NCBI RefSeq assembly: GCF_020382885.2
Contig: NC_058501.1
Span: 16,612,001-16,676,000, forward strand
Origin: Scatophagus argus
Taxonomy: Eukaryota > Chordata > Actinopteri > Scatophagidae
Direction of reading: 5' to 3'
DNA length: 64,000 nt
The notes under the pieces were generated by a model. The model ran no database searches. It saw only the letters and a list, made by a program, of their open reading frames with translations, and was not told the DNA's origin. Of the stretch, positions 36,789 to 56,894 are shown one piece after another. The translations under genes were made by a program, and so were the position numbers. Each line of letters starts with the position of its first letter. The stretch's first letter is position 1.

Positions 36789-38202
36789 GTAATCATGTGA
36801 GTTTATGTGACTGTCTGGATGCCACTAACTCCCCAGTGGGCTGAGTGTTAGAGTAGTTATTGGGACATCTCTGATTTGAGCGGTCAGTTGTCTGACTGTG
36901 TGTGTTGGGGAGCAGGGGGTTGGAGGTGGGGTGGAGGAGCACTGACTGACTGTCCGGCTCCCCTGGAGACAGCAGGGAAAGTGATGCACTGAGGTCAGGG
37001 GTGGAGGAGCAGAGGAGAGGGCACAGAGGTATGAGAATAGGCCGGCGGGCACATAGTTGAAATTCAAGTTTAAAGTTTCCCAACCTCTGCAGTGAAATGC
37101 ATTACGATGAGCTCTGGCCTAATTATAGAGTTTGGGGGAGGGGAATGTTTGGCAGAGACGTCAGGAGTCACGCTGTGAAGGGGTGAAAATGGGTGAATGT
37201 CAAGTTTGGGAGCAGACAGGCTGTCATGTCGGCAAACAAAAGGCAGACAACTATTTTATGTCAAATCCCTTTAATTATAAGCAAAATTGATGCCATGTAC
37301 TGTACACAAAAATAGTGACTGGAGACAACACCACAAACAGTGACCATTCGTAAAATATAAACACACTCATTCAGTTTATGTACAAAGTTGAGCTTAAAAA
37401 GTAAGTCCATAAAATCATCTGATGTACAAAATGGTATTTTAATCGCTCCTCACAGTTGATTTCAACAGACATACATTCATCTGGTATAATGAAACAGCAT
37501 TCACCCAGCAGTTGTAAATTAAATAAGTAATAAGTAGTATGTGCTAAAAAGCTTCATACGCTAAAATATTGAGGAAACTCATCAACTGTATTCATAGGGC
37601 CACATGTAGCAGATATGACATGTCATGTAATCAGGACCTCCTCCATACTGATCGTTAGCATTATCAGCTCAAATGGTAATGGACAAACACAGGCTGTTGC
37701 GTAACTTGGAGGACGTGTTGCTAATTTTACATGTGCGATACTTTATTTTCTTGGGAGAAATGGGATTTCATATTAAAAGTGCCTAAGCATTCAAAGAGTT
37801 TTTATTTGCTCTTTTTATGCTTAGCAGAAAGTCTAGCTTTATGTGTGGCTGTATGGCTACACTATGAGCAGGTCAACAAGCTTATCTAAGTGTCAGTACA
37901 GAGCAAAAAACTAAACAGTTAGCAGAAAACCTGTTGCTCTTTCTGTCTTTTTTTAAAAAATGTATTTTATTTTTTTAATAAAAAATGCTGGAACAAATTT
38001 TTGCAAAATCAAATTCTTGAGGCCTTACTAATGTTTTGCTGACATCTCTTCATACATCTGATTAAGACCTAGTATGACTTGTCAGAAAAATTAAATCTCA
38101 AGAGCAAGCAAAATCACAGCCCTCAGGAGGAGGAGATTTCCACTTGCTCTCGAACTAGACATCAGGAATACTGTGCGCATATAGTATGTTAGCATTCAAG
38201 TG
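34698..38202. other. tail-to-tail intergenic region between cacng8 and cacng6
   Basis: No gene is seen. A (TG)n tract lies at 36753-36786. Minus-strand poly(A) signals (TTTATT read on the plus strand) at 37801-37806 and 37966-37971 could end the cacng6 transcript. Open frames on either strand are short, compositionally ordinary and without a recognisable domain. Confidence 0.5.
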
Positions 38203-41200
38203 CTAGGTGGCACTATTCTTGTGTGGCAAGCATTTCTGCCAGGGGCTGAATGGAAGGGACAGGATGATGAAGAGGAAACCTCCAAGAATAAGAATTGCTC
38301 CCGCTGAGCCCACACAAGCCACAGACCAGGACAGCTCATGGTGTAAAGGTATGGAGTGGTCACTGGACAGCAAGGCCAGCACGGACTGGTGGAAGATCAC
38401 AACAGAGAGAAGGACCAGTACACCTGTACAGAGGTTAAAATACAGCCATATTATCACATCGCCTTGCCAAATATCAGCTAGCGAGAGATAAAGCCACACT
38501 TGAATTTAAATTGTAGCATTGCATCATGAAGTCCCACCTGACAGGATGAAACAGAAGGAGGCTGGCTTGAGAAAGAAAGCGACTCCTTTGCTGAGGGACA
38601 TGGCAATACAGATGGAGCCCATCACCATCATGGTCAGACTCAAAAGGGCTAAGATAGCTGCACCTAGATTCAGATCTGGGAAGGAGAGAAGGAAGAGGTC
38701 AAGTGCAAGAATATATGATAATAAATGTTAAGCTGAAATGCGTAACTTTATGGAGCGAGAAATCTACAGGAAAGATGAAATTCTGTGTGGAAACTGGGTG
38801 TTACAGCGGTGCAGTGTCTGAAAGTCTGGTTCTGCTTGGCTTATAGTTGATCACAGCGGCAGCCAAGAGTGTCAAAGTGCACCCATGAGATTTTAAAATG
38901 ACCTTATGGTTTGTTTTGTTATTTTGTTTATGCATTTGGCACCACTGTATTTTTGAAGAGTCTTTTATTGTTGGTGCCTGGTGGAATTTCAACCAAATTT
39001 CAGCCAATCCAAACTTTCAGATTTTTGTACCAAAAGGTAAAGTTGACCTTATACTAACTGTGATGCAAGGATCAAGTCTCATTTGCTGCTCATTTGCAGC
39101 ATTCGCCGAAACCAGCGAGCGCTTGGACAGCAAGGTAAACACATTAATCAGTCCCATGGTTTATGATTTGCTTTGGAAAATGGGTGGCAGCAGAACCTGG
39201 TGGGCTGAAACATGCATAAACCACCAGCAAGTAATCTGAGCACCCCAGTGAACATCTTTATTGATGGGAGCTGCATTGTAACTGTTACTGTGTCTCTGTG
39301 TGTACAACAAAAATGTAATCTCTCACTCTTGTTAGTCGTCTTCTTGAATATAACTGCATTCTCCCCAGAGGTGAAGAATTTGAAGTAGGTGCAGTTGGAT
39401 TCTGTGGGTAAAAGGAAAAAAAAAATCACACAATAAGACCAGACACGTGGACACACTCACATACATGCACACACACACATACACACACACAGAGGCTGCT
39501 GGTCTTCTGTTATGTTCCTCCTATGCATCCATGCACCCTGTCCTTCCAGGCATTATTCCTATTTATATCCAAGTCTCGAGCATTAGCTGGAATACCCAGA
39601 GACACACACACACACACACACACTGCCCAGCACTGCACATATGGTGCCGTCAGAGAGGGTGAGAGACAGTGAAAAACTGATGGTAGAGGGGGAGAAAGAA
39701 GAAGAGAGACACACAGGAAGAAAAAGGGGGCAGATGGAGGATAGAAATGGAGAGGCATGGCTGCAGAAGGAGAAGCCGCAAGAGGGAGAGGATAGGTGAT
39801 TTGAAAGAATGATGAAGTGCGGATGAAGGAAATATGTATAGAGGCTCAGTGGATGATGTGGGGGGGGGGGGGGCATATGGGGGCATGTTGAGTGAAAGGG
39901 AGGAGAGAGGGGAGCCACAGATGGAGAAGGAGGTGAGGGGAGCAGGAGATGTCAAGGGGGGGAGGAGACACAGAGGGGTTGGTTAATACTGCATTAGACA
40001 TACACTCTCTCTCAGTCCCTGTCTGTCCCTCATCTTCATTTCCCCCCTCTCTATATTTAGACAAAAACTGTGAAGCAGTCAGATTCCACTTGGCTTCACA
40101 AGTGCATAGTGATGACTTTCACCCACTGAATATTCTGTGGTCCAAGATGACCACATGCTTGTGCGCACACTCACACATTTCTTCCACACACAAATATGTT
40201 TGTGCCTGAGCACATTTGCAAACATGTATTATTGAAGCATGGCACACCATTTATCAGCCTACAGATTTGTTTTAGCACATTATGCTATCACAGTGAACTG
40301 GTTTTTGCTCTCGCTACCCCTGCTGAGGTTATAATTATTGAGCTGTCATGTTCCTCTCCAGCAGGCAGCGAAGATGGATGGCTGGTCTTGAGATGACGGG
40401 CACGGCATCAGCGGGCCGCACTTTGCTCGGGATGGGAGCCAGAGGCATGTAAACAGGGATGTGAAACAGAGAAGCAGAGATAGCAAAAACAGTTGTTTTT
40501 GTCCAAACATGACAAGCCCACGGCCATCTGCGACAGGCGGCGTGGGCCAACAGTGTTAGGACATGTGAGAAAAATTGTCAGAAGCAGACTGGCTTCTCTA
40601 CACCAACAGACCATCTTGGAGGCAGGGATTTATATCTGATAGCTAGAAGCAGCTGGAGATGCTGGACATTTTGACAAGCGAGATGAATTAGTCCTTGACT
40701 ACTGGATAGAAAAACAATGTTGTAACACATCATTCACAGTGATGAATGAGAGTAGTATTTTTGTATATATGTGATCAACGTGTATCTCTGCCCGGTGAGG
40801 AGATTTTGGTTTATTTTTTTGCTCGGCTGTGTCTTAGCAGATTCTCTGAGGTAGGCAGTGGTTCCAGGAGCAGATCCTTCTAAAGCCTGCCTTCTTCCAA
40901 TATCTGCCTCTCTTCATCTCTAGACTGCTTTTCAGACAGGTCACAGTGCAGATAATCAACACACATGGGAGAACCTAACCAAGCTGAATAAAGATTTTTT
41001 TTTTTTTTAGAAAGGAGCTGTCACAAGTCTAAACATGGCCGTTCTTCAACACAGTAAACCCGTGGTCTGCCTCTAATCATCTATGTGGTATGACAGGAAC
41101 TGATTAGATATCCTGTCAAGAGTAATGCTTGAAATTAATTCTTCAATGTCCAAACAATGTTGCAAATCCCAAATGTTTTATCACATAAAGCTACATGTGC

Positions 41201-42314
41201 CTGCATGCTGCTTTTGTTACAGTAGTACAAAAAACTGAAAATGGTCCTGCTCATGCTCTGTTTCCAAGCATCGTATTTCTTTAATGATTCTATTTGCACA
41301 TTATCTGTAGGATGACCTAGATACATATGCATGCATTCAGCATCTCATACACAACTGTTCTCTCTTTGCAAGGCTATAGTGGATATACATATAAACACAG
41401 GGAAAAATGACTGAAGGTATATATATATAAAAAATCCTGAATATGCTCCTTAGAAATCTGAAAATTGTTAGTGGGATGACTAAAATGCAGAGCTGGAATA
41501 GCTTCCAAAGTCCCTTATGGGCTCACATGAAAGACCTACAGATGTAAGCATATTCCCAGAAGGCATACATCATATTAGTTATGCCTGCTCCCTCTCTTTC
41601 ACATCAGTGGTGATGCCGAAGAAAAACTGCAGCGGTTAGATGTACATGTTTTTTTTCCTCAGTGATGTCAACAACTTACAACCTCTCAGAAAAGTCTTTT
41701 GACCCCTTTTTATGAGTTCGCCTTCATACTGAGGCACAAACTGAAGTGTGGAGGCAGCCTCAAGGTAGACTTGCGTGGCCGGGCAATTCAGTTTACAGAA
41801 AAGTGGACACGAGCAGACAGTCGGAGAAACAAAACAGACACGTGTCCTCTAGAAACGTCACCTGCTCACCTCCTAGACAGTACAGACAACAGACAGACAG
41901 ATGAACACAAACTCACACAGACAGACACACAAACACACGCCAGGTCTCACCTCCAGGAAGCTCAGCGGGGCCACAGCTTGTCCTATCTGGGTCTATGTCA
42001 GCCACCCATAGGGTGCGGATGCAGCCCTTCCAAAGGCCATAATGAGCCATCTGGCAGGTTTGGTTGCCACTGAAATGCTTTGGTTGGGCCAGCTCCACCC
42101 AAAACTCTGTCCCCATGCCCAACACTGTCAGGGTTATGCCAATGATTGACACAAAGAAGGCGAGCTTGATCTTCCCCTCCTGGCTGTCACTCATCTTGTG
42201 GGTCCGCCTCTGTCCCCTTCCACCTTTCGCTCCACCCAAACCCCCAGCTTGTCCAGCCCCTGCCATTCCGATGCGACCGTCCTCATCCTGCTGTACAAAG
42301 AAGTTGGACCACAT
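38203..42314 (-). CDS. cacng6: voltage-dependent calcium channel gamma-6 subunit, four coding exons
   Basis: Four-helix claudin-family subunit of voltage-gated calcium channels in the plasma membrane; unlike gamma-7 and gamma-8 it is not regarded as a TARP. Coding exons on the minus strand: 42314-41951, 39401-39327, 38675-38538 and 38423-38203. All phases agree and give 265 residues; the human protein has 260. The N terminus MWSNFFVQQ is diagnostic, matching human MMWSNFFLQ. Helix 1 is at 50-68, followed by GTEFWVEL. Cysteines at 87, 98 and 114 and the motif YGLWKGC form the claudin-type loop. Sequons are at N84 and N124. CGPAELPGESNCTYFKFFTS is almost identical to mammals. Helices 2 to 4 follow, and the protein ends in a short basic tail without a PDZ ligand. 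It lies on the strand opposite to cacng7 and cacng8. Confidence 0.96.
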
Positions 42315-44484
42315 AGTGATCTCAGCTGGCCAGGCCTAACGAAGACCAGGATAAAGGATTTGGCACTTTGGGTAAAAGATTAGAGGAGAAAATAACAGAT
42401 GAAAAAAATGGACGTAAGGTTTAGAAGAAAATGGAGAGAAGTTATGGTTGAAGCGTGTGGAAGTTTTAAAACATTATATTAAAGATGAAACACGGCAATC
42501 TGCTATCCTGTGACGGATGGGTGAATTGAGCAAAAGCAGTAAGAGTGAACAAAGAATCGAGTAAAAATAAGTGGGCTGAACAATGAAATTAGGGATATGA
42601 AAAGAGCTACAATGAAATAGAGGCTAGATGAAGTAAGGAAACGATAAAATTGGAAGGAGACGGAGGCAAGGACCCGTAGAGCCAGTGTCTGTTTTCCATC
42701 CACTTCTGTGAAATAGAGAGATGAAATAGAAAGATGAAAGAGGAGCAAGCATATGCTTCACAAGAGCAAAATCCTTTCATCACCAGCGTAATATTTAATT
42801 TCCAACAGCTTTATCAGCATCTACAGTTATCCCTCCCTAAAAGCCATATGACATGCTCTCAGCCAACAATAGATAAACCATATGGTGTTTCCCTGAAAGG
42901 CAGATTCTGCTTCAGATGAAGAAACAATTGTGCTGGATGAGCTGGTGGAGTCAGTTGGTGCAGGGTCAAGGTGAGAGATAACACCACAGTGCCAGACTGG
43001 ACCACCTATCTTCTATTTTCCCAGAGGAGTTGACAACAGAGCTCTTCCCCGAGCAGGTACACTATCTCTGGCTAACACACAGATCCCTTTTGATCTGAGG
43101 GGATAATGGGTTGCCACAAATACCTCCCTTCCTGTATTAAGTGTACCAGTAAACACTTGGAATCTGCAGTCATGACTGCTTTTTTTTTTTTTTTTTGAGC
43201 ATGCATGCATGTGTGTGTGTGTGTGTGTTTGTGTGTGGTTTCAGTGTGTGGTATGTCTACTGTAGGTGGACTCAGGCTTATAGAGTTGTTTCTGTTATTC
43301 CAAACTGTGAGTGTGGGGCCTTTGGAGCAGCATAAACAACGTGAGTGACCGGGTAGAACGGCTACGCAGCTCTGCACAGGGTGCATGAGAGGTGATAATT
43401 CATGCCTGAACCCTCTGACAGAGAGGGGGCTGCAGTAATTAACTCCGCTGTGCAGTCCAACAGGTCACGTAGTTTAGGCAGGAGTCCCAGCCAGTTAGGA
43501 AGGCAGAACCACCAGTTGGTGGATCACTTAATTCAGAGCTTTGAGTTTGACAGCTTCAGCGGTTTTATATAAGCAAGAGAGCCTATTAAGTGCATGTGCT
43601 TTGTATATATTTTGACATATAAAAAGCAGTATGCAGCATGTAAATTAAAATTCAGAATACATAAATATTGTATCACTAACTAAAATAATTTGCATAACAA
43701 TCATAAACTCCATCCGTCCTTTGGTTCCAGCTCCTCCAGCGTGAGGTTTTCTGTTCCTTTGATATTGTTAAATGAAAAAAAAAAAATCTCTGGATTTTTT
43801 CTGATAAATGATTAAACAACTGTCCAATAGCTACAAAGTGGACTTTTTTGTGAGATTGTTTTTTGGCAACAAATTAAATGCAATTTTAGTTACATCTTTG
43901 TTGGAGAAATTCATTTGGACAACAGAGAACAGATAAAGATAACTCAGAACAAGCCCTGTGTGGGGATATAAGATACATAATTAAGAGCTAAAAAATCAAA
44001 TGTATGCTTGTCTCTGATGACCTGAGGGCTTGGAATAACACCCATGCATTAGAATAGTCCTCTAACATTAACTGCAATAAAGAATATCAAGACTGCAGCT
44101 GCTGACAGCCATGTTAGTAGTCATAGTATTATAAACCTTGATCACATTACATCTATTAACTACAGGGTGATCAGAGGGGTCATTGCATGCCAGGCTCCTC
44201 TGCTGGAGGGATAACACAGACAAATGCTCACTTTGTATCACAACATTGTGTAAACATGCATGTTTTTGAGCTTGATGCACTGACTTGACTTCTTCTTCTT
44301 CTCTCTACTATTTCATCAAGCAAGCCAAATGCCGCCTGTGCGACACGTGGACATAAAGAAAGCAGCAGCTAGTTAAAACACTTGAATGAAAAGAAGAATA
44401 AGTCTGACCTGTTTGGTGTGTGTTGCTCAGTTCAGGAGCAAGAGACGCTTGAAACTTAACAGAGGGGGTGAGTGGGGATGGGAG

Positions 44485-44523
<39 letters not shown>

Positions 44524-47500
44524 TACATAAGAGTTATGGAAAGTGAGTGTAATAAGGGAGGGGGCTGCATCCTGGTTGGTTGACAGTGTTGATGATTAAA
44601 TGTGTGTGTGTGTGTGCATGTGTTTGCACTGCTGTTTGGCCCTGCAGACCGCACCTGCAATTCATACTCAAACTCAACAGCGCTCTGCTCATACTCCACA
44701 CGTTTCAAATCTTAAATCAGCGAGCAACGCTGATGCAGGGTGGTCCACTCACATGACAAAACGCCTGATTAAAACATGTCTGTATCTGTGACACTGTGTG
44801 TGTGTATGTGTGTGTGCGTGTGTGTGTGTGTGTGTCTATTTTAGACAGCCACCTGTTAATGACATTAAGTACGGGTGAAGGAGGAGCCTGTGTTTATATG
44901 AGAGAGGCCAGCATTGCGTTTTACAGCAGCAGCATATATGATGACGAAAGTGAAAATCTGACACAGAGAGTGAAAGTGAAACGCATACGGAGAGGGCAAA
45001 AATAAGCTCAAGACAGAACTGAAAGATGGGAAGAGGAGATGAATGAGGGATAAAAGGGTAAAGGAATGCTAATGTTTGAGTAAATATGGTGTATTCCACA
45101 TTTGCATGGCTTGAAGATGAAGCTGTTTAGAGAAGAAAATGAGAATGTGCAGCCCCATTTCATTCCCCACTGAACAAGGTGCAGGGAGACAGAGACTCAG
45201 TCTGGTCTTACGGAAAGCTTTTCTCGTGGCTCAGCCCTGCTTGGCTTCTCCACAGTTTAGGTTACATACGTATCACAGCAAGAAAGAGGCCAATCCCAGT
45301 AGCCAGCCACACTCAGGGAGGGCAGGGAGAGGGGGAAGGGGTGGGGAGGTGAGGTGAGGCGGGGGGGGGGGGAGCATGAGTCGGGAACACAGAGACAGAA
45401 CAGGAGAGAATTAGAGAAAAAGGACAAAACAGGCTGCAGGCTGTGACAGGAAAATAAACACCTACAATGTCCAAAACAGTCAAGCCCTGTTCCTCTTCAG
45501 GAGGGATCTTTGTGACCCCACAGCGCAGTTTGCAGATGGACTTTATCACAGAAAAAGAAACACGTTGGAGACCTGACAGCCACGATAAATCAATTCAGCC
45601 GGAGGACAGTTATCTGTTTTACTGCGCATATGTGTGTCTGTTCTTTAAAATGACTTTGCTTCTAATTACGCAACCCGTCTCTGCTCCTCCATCATGTGAG
45701 ATTGATATCAAGTGTCCACATTCAGTTTGAGGCCATCAATAATCTACAGTATGCTGATGTGAAAAATCTTGTCTCTGTATCACTCAAGTGTCCCTGTCAG
45801 CAGTACTGACTTATGCTTGAACACACTGAAGTGCTCACATGTATGCTCATGTATGCAGCCATGCGCACACTGACCACACTTGTGCACATGACAGCTGCAT
45901 CCATTTCTTCACTTTGATGTGGGATAGTATTGTTGGCGGAGAATATCTGTCTGATTAAAGCATGAGTGATATCATATTTTTATACCTCATATTATTGTCA
46001 ACAAATCACGTGAAAAGATCAAAATCAACAATTAAATGACCTGAGCAAAAAGTACGACCCTGATATGTCATACTGTTGTCCAAGATCTATTAGAAAATAC
46101 GTCAATGAGCCACAGTGCAACGTGGGCATTGTAGTTTACCATGCATGATTAATAAAAGTTAGAGCAACAAACCCTCAGATGAAAATAATCCCAAGCAAAT
46201 AGACTCTTTGGTGAAAATATATATTTATGACCTGTGTTTAAACCTTTTCAGTAGACAGGAAGGGGCTAACAGAGATGGACTGACACTCATCTTTGAACTC
46301 GGTGATATTTTCAGACACCAAAGAAGTACCAAGTAGGTACCAAGTAAGTACAGTAGGAAGTACCATAAACACTTCAGAAAAAAGGACTGTGGCATTTAGG
46401 TAATTATAGCACCATTAGAAGCAGTGCTGTGCAGCTCACAGGTCAATTAATGCCATTGCTCACTCTACTGTATCCATGATCCTGTGAGATACAATACCAG
46501 GACCCTAAAACTATGGCAGCTAAATAAAATTCAGTCATCATTCATGTAATTGTCCAGCCCTGTGCTTTTCTTTCTGTGGCATGTCAGAATGTCGAGGTGA
46601 GAGTTGCTTCTGTCTGCGTCAAAGTCGTTCGCCCACTGGATGTTTGCACTCTTTTAACTCCCATACTCTGACCTGTCATAACGTACAAAGGGTGCTGCAT
46701 CCATCCCACTCCAGCGTTGCACTCTGCTGCTGCTGCAGTGTTCTATCTTTCTGAATGAGGATCAATGGGAAGGCACTGCCCAGAATGACAATGACCATCA
46801 CTGGAGGTTTGCATTCACCACTAGAGGGAGATAGTGTATTTTACAATATTCACTGCAGCATCAAGCCTTGGCAGGGCTGCTAATAACATTTAATATCTCT
46901 CATGTTAGGCAGCCTGAATGTCCTGATCTACAAGAGGGTCAGTTCTGCATGTTTCCTCCAGTGGACATGGCTTCAGCAGGCCGCGAGAGCTGCTGTTTTA
47001 TCTGTGCCCTCAGGGAACAACAGGGTACAGAGTGTTGCATCAGTGGCCCTGATGCTGGGTTTTGTGCAGTGGGGTGCAGCGATGCACATGGGCAGGATAA
47101 AGCTGACACAAGACATTATTCTGTGTCAGTCAGATTTGTTGCTTTTCTGAAACTGGCTAACAGAAACTCCCTGTTGAATAAGTCCCAGGTGGTTATAGCT
47201 GATAGCATCTATTTCTGCACAAGCATTGCTGCTCCAGCTCATAGAGCAGCAAGATGCTGTTCCTGAGCAGTTCACAATTATAAAAATTTGCTGGCTAAGG
47301 GGTGTAAACATGACTTTGAATTCCATTTATTTGGACAGGTTAAAAAATGGCATACAAATAACCGTACAAATGACTGTTCAGGGAATAAATAACCATCCCC
47401 ACGGTTATTTAATATCTCAAGGTAAATCATTCAAAAAAACTGTTAAAATGTGTATGTGTAAGACACGAGAAAACAAAATAAAAAGCCATCCAGAGTCTCA

Positions 47501-48028
47501 TTTAAATATGCTGTCTCTGACTTTAGTCAAATCAGAAAAGGAGCTCCATGTTAGGACTCTGCTTGTGAGACAATTGGATGATTGACGTAAGTGAAACTTT
47601 GAATTAGTTTCAAGAAAAAACCCTTGAAACATAACAAGTACATATGTGGATAACTGAAACATGTTTCAAAAAGTTGACTGGGTTGCAGTGCTAAAAACAA
47701 GCATTTTAGTTTGAAAAATGTACTCATGCCCATTATTGCAGTATGAGAAGTAATTTATAGATGTCATATTACATAAAAATCTGAGTACTTAGAGTGCTGT
47801 GAAACAGCTCCATCGTTTGGGCATTACCAGCAACTACAGGGCCTGATAAATTATGCCACTGCCTGAATCAAAGTGACTGGACATGGCTCCAGTCTACTCC
47901 ATCTCCTTAATTAACTGTGAATGTCATCATTCACTGGCTGAATAAAACTGTGCTGCAGTGGGGTGGGTGCTTGTGGTTGTGCATAAGAGAGGAAGCAAAG
48001 AGAGGACAGACATCATGTAAATTCAGTT
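42315..48028. other. 5' flank of cacng6 and intergenic DNA to u2af2
   Basis: No gene is supported. The stretch should contain the cacng6 promoter. It holds poly-T at 43181-43196, (TG)n near 43210-43228, (GA)n at 44489-44518, TG tracts near 44600 and 44800, and a G12 run near 45361. The longest open frame, 46868-47266 on the plus strand, has no homology that I recognise. Confidence 0.5.
44489..44518. repeat. (GA)n microsatellite
   Basis: Fifteen AG units in intergenic DNA upstream of cacng6. Confidence 0.9.
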
Positions 48029-50025
48029 TTTAATCAACATTTGAAAACAAATTGGACAAATGAAAGACTGTTTTTGCTTTTTATAAACTAGGTGTGGTTT
48101 TAAGGTTTTAAATCATTTAAGAAATCACATTTTTGTTTCCAGAGTGAGAGGAGAGAGAGAGAAAAGAAATGACACAGTGACACTGAGAAAGCAAGTTTCA
48201 GAAAATAAGGAGTAACATCTCATAAGCATCATCACTGACACAATCTCTCTTTAGTTCTGTCTTAAGCAACTCAAAGCATCAAATGAAAGCAATCAAGCCC
48301 GTACAGCATGAACATGTGGTCCTCAGAGAATCAAGGGCAGATGAGGGAGATGAGAGAAAAGCACATTTTGTATAAGTACATACAGTTTCTGACATCCCAG
48401 AAATTACATCTTAGATTAAATGAAATTTCACCATCAGCTAAACCATAACTTTATGAAATCATGAGAGATGAACAATAAAATGTGAACCGATTGTTTTTAC
48501 TGAAATTTAGTTCAGTACGATAGTGATTCTTCATCTGCACTTTAATTTATTCAACAAGCTATTGCAGTATTCTGTTAAGTTTTAATTCTATCGTGTGAAC
48601 AAGCCATCAACTGTCAATGTATGTTGTTGTTTTTTTCCCCCTCAAAGAATAAGGCTGGAAGTCAACAGCAAGTTGTGTGGATTTGGTTTAACTCTGCAGT
48701 ACAACATGAGTCGTGAATATTAGTCAGGTGTTTATTTGGTCTTGTAGAAGAGGTGAGAAGTTGCACAAGAAGAACACAACCGGATTCAACAAATCTTACA
48801 TCTTACAAACAAGGATAAATGAAAACTGGTAACGCAGGGCTAAAGTACAAGAGCACGACATCCATAACCATACAGATACTGTCAATAGAGGGGTCAGCCA
48901 AATTTCTTTCCTTAGTGAATTGACGTGTAATAACATTAAGGCTTTTTGGTAAGGAAGAGATAAATCTGCCATTAAATACCAAGCTGTTCTGCCTATCTTC
49001 CTTTGTTTATTTCCTTTTGAATTAAACCAGATCTGAACTGGTGAGACAAAATCAATCTCTTAAATGCTGTACACAAAAAGACAGATGTGAGTAAAGTTGC
49101 AGAAAATTTAAAAAAAAAGAAGAAGAAGAAAGACAATGTTCTTTTCTGCAGTTCATGTTATTCTGTGGCCTGAATACAAAGTGAGATTACAGCTGAAATC
49201 AGTGAAGCTACACACAGTATTGGAACAACTACAGTTAACATCCAGATAGAGTCCAATTAGACAACAGATTCTCTGACACTCGTCCTGAGGGGGGCAGTAG
49301 TCTGATGAAAATGAAGGAACATGAAGAAATAACTGAGTCCAAACAGGGGAAAAAAATGAAAGAAATGAGAACTCTCCTCTTACCTTTCTAATGATGGGGG
49401 CAAAACTCAAGCTGATGGCATAGCTACTGTATATCTACGAGACAGTCGAACAAAAATGCCCTCACCTTCTTCTACATCTCCCCCACTTTTCACAAATAAA
49501 CACTCCTGTTTTCTCGACCCCTCTCAATCAGAATAGTCCAGTTAGTTCCCTACTGCAACTCCTTTCTAATGTACTTAAAACAGGCTACCTCCATTTAAAT
49601 ACAAACCTTGAAGTGTGATACCCCCCTCCCACCCAAAATGACATCCCTGTCTCACAAAGTATAAAAATTGTTGACCCCACCCTCAACCTATTATTACACA
49701 CATTACTCAAAAATCTTTGACTCCCCCACCCACCCAGCTACACCCTCATCACCCAAACCAAGCCCCCCCCTCCTGTGTTGTGGACTGAATATAAACCCTC
49801 CCCGTTCTTCCACTTCCAATTCTTATTATCTGTTTTTAACTGCTGGACATTTGACGTAGATCTCATATGGCAAACTGGATATCACCAAAGCCATTTGTCA
49901 AAAGGTTAATACTCCCAGATCTACCTGAAATGCCGCAAATCATTTGATTGGGGGGGCTGATTTGGAAATGGGCAGCACATGTTCCCTCCCTCCCTCCCAC
50001 ATCCCCTCTTCTCTTCATGCGTCCT
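48029..50025 (-). other. probable u2af2 3' UTR
   Basis: Non-coding DNA after the u2af2 stop (at 50028-50026). Several minus-strand signals occur: AATAAA as TTTATT at 48546-48551 and 48731-48736, and ATTAAA as TTTAAT at 48029-48034. The pyrimidine-rich plus strand at 49440-49850 (purine-rich in the transcript) is notable. Which signal is used cannot be decided from sequence. Confidence 0.4.
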
Positions 50026-56070
<6,045 letters not shown>

Positions 56071-56660
56071 CTCTGTGGGTTGAAGGCTACTACGCTTTCA
56101 GCGACTGCGTTGTTCAGTAAGCCGTGGCTAGCTTAAGCTAGCAAAAAAAAGTGATCACCACTGTTTTTAAAACAAGTGCTTCGTCGATGTAGCTTAATTA
56201 ATTTTGCTTCAACTGACTGTCTATGTAACAAGAGAATTACAAAAAATTGTTAACCAGCGCACACAATGGCGGTGTGGTATTCATTTACAACGTAACAGAC
56301 AAAATCATTGAGGAAGAAAACGTGTTCGCATGGGTTAGCCTGCTAATATTAGCTAACTAGCTTGTAGCAAAGTCCAGAAGAATGGGCCTCCTTCTCCAGA
56401 CAGTAGTGTGGAAGCTCGTTAGCTAGCTAGCTAGCCAGTACGGAACCTAATGAATGAGAGTTCTTTCAAAGTCTAGTGCAATCCTAGGCGGTCACTGGCC
56501 GGTAAGGCGCAGTTGTTTGACTTGATAAGTCAAACGTATACGCTTTCAGATATTCTAAGACAAACGAAAACAATAAAGATTTCGGTATGCCCGCTTTTTT
56601 GCTCCGTCTCCCAGGTACCCCGTGACACCGGAAGTTGATAAATGACAAGTTTCCGGTGTG
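56071..56660 (-). promoter_or_regulatory. u2af2 5' UTR and promoter region with paired ETS sites and a YY1-type site
   Basis: Upstream of the u2af2 ATG. ACCGGAAGT at 56627-56635 and the inverted TTTCCGGT at 56650-56657 form an opposed pair of ETS/GABP-type sites. ACAATGGCGG at 56264-56273 resembles YY1. Such sites typify TATA-less housekeeping promoters. TSS positions are unknown. The direct GCTA repeat near 56419-56435 is a short simple repeat. Confidence 0.5.
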
Positions 56661-56841
56661 TGAAACGTTTCACTAATGCTCCAGGGTCACTGAAGAAAAG
56701 GCTTTATATTTTCGTATTCCTTAATCTGTTCTCAAAGTATCATCATCGTCTGCCAAGGATGTATTGTCTAAAGGTCATATCAAACTTTTATGCAAGTCAA
56801 GACAAGGGAATTTCAGGCTTCAACAAATCGTTCATATATTA

Positions 56842-56844
<3 letters not shown>

Positions 56845-56892
<48 letters not shown>
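56845..56892. repeat. (AT)n microsatellite
   Basis: About 24 AT units between the u2af2 promoter and the ccdc106 3' end. Confidence 0.95.

Positions 56893-56894
<2 letters not shown>

Noticed and set aside
39107-39135. Possible split RE1 half-sites (CCAGCGAG and GGACAGC)
   Set aside because: Wrong spacing for the canonical site and poor left half-site; no better than chance.
46868-47266. 132-codon plus-strand frame upstream of cacng6
   Set aside because: Cysteine-rich but with no family pattern, no flanking splice sites that make sense, and no promoter context.
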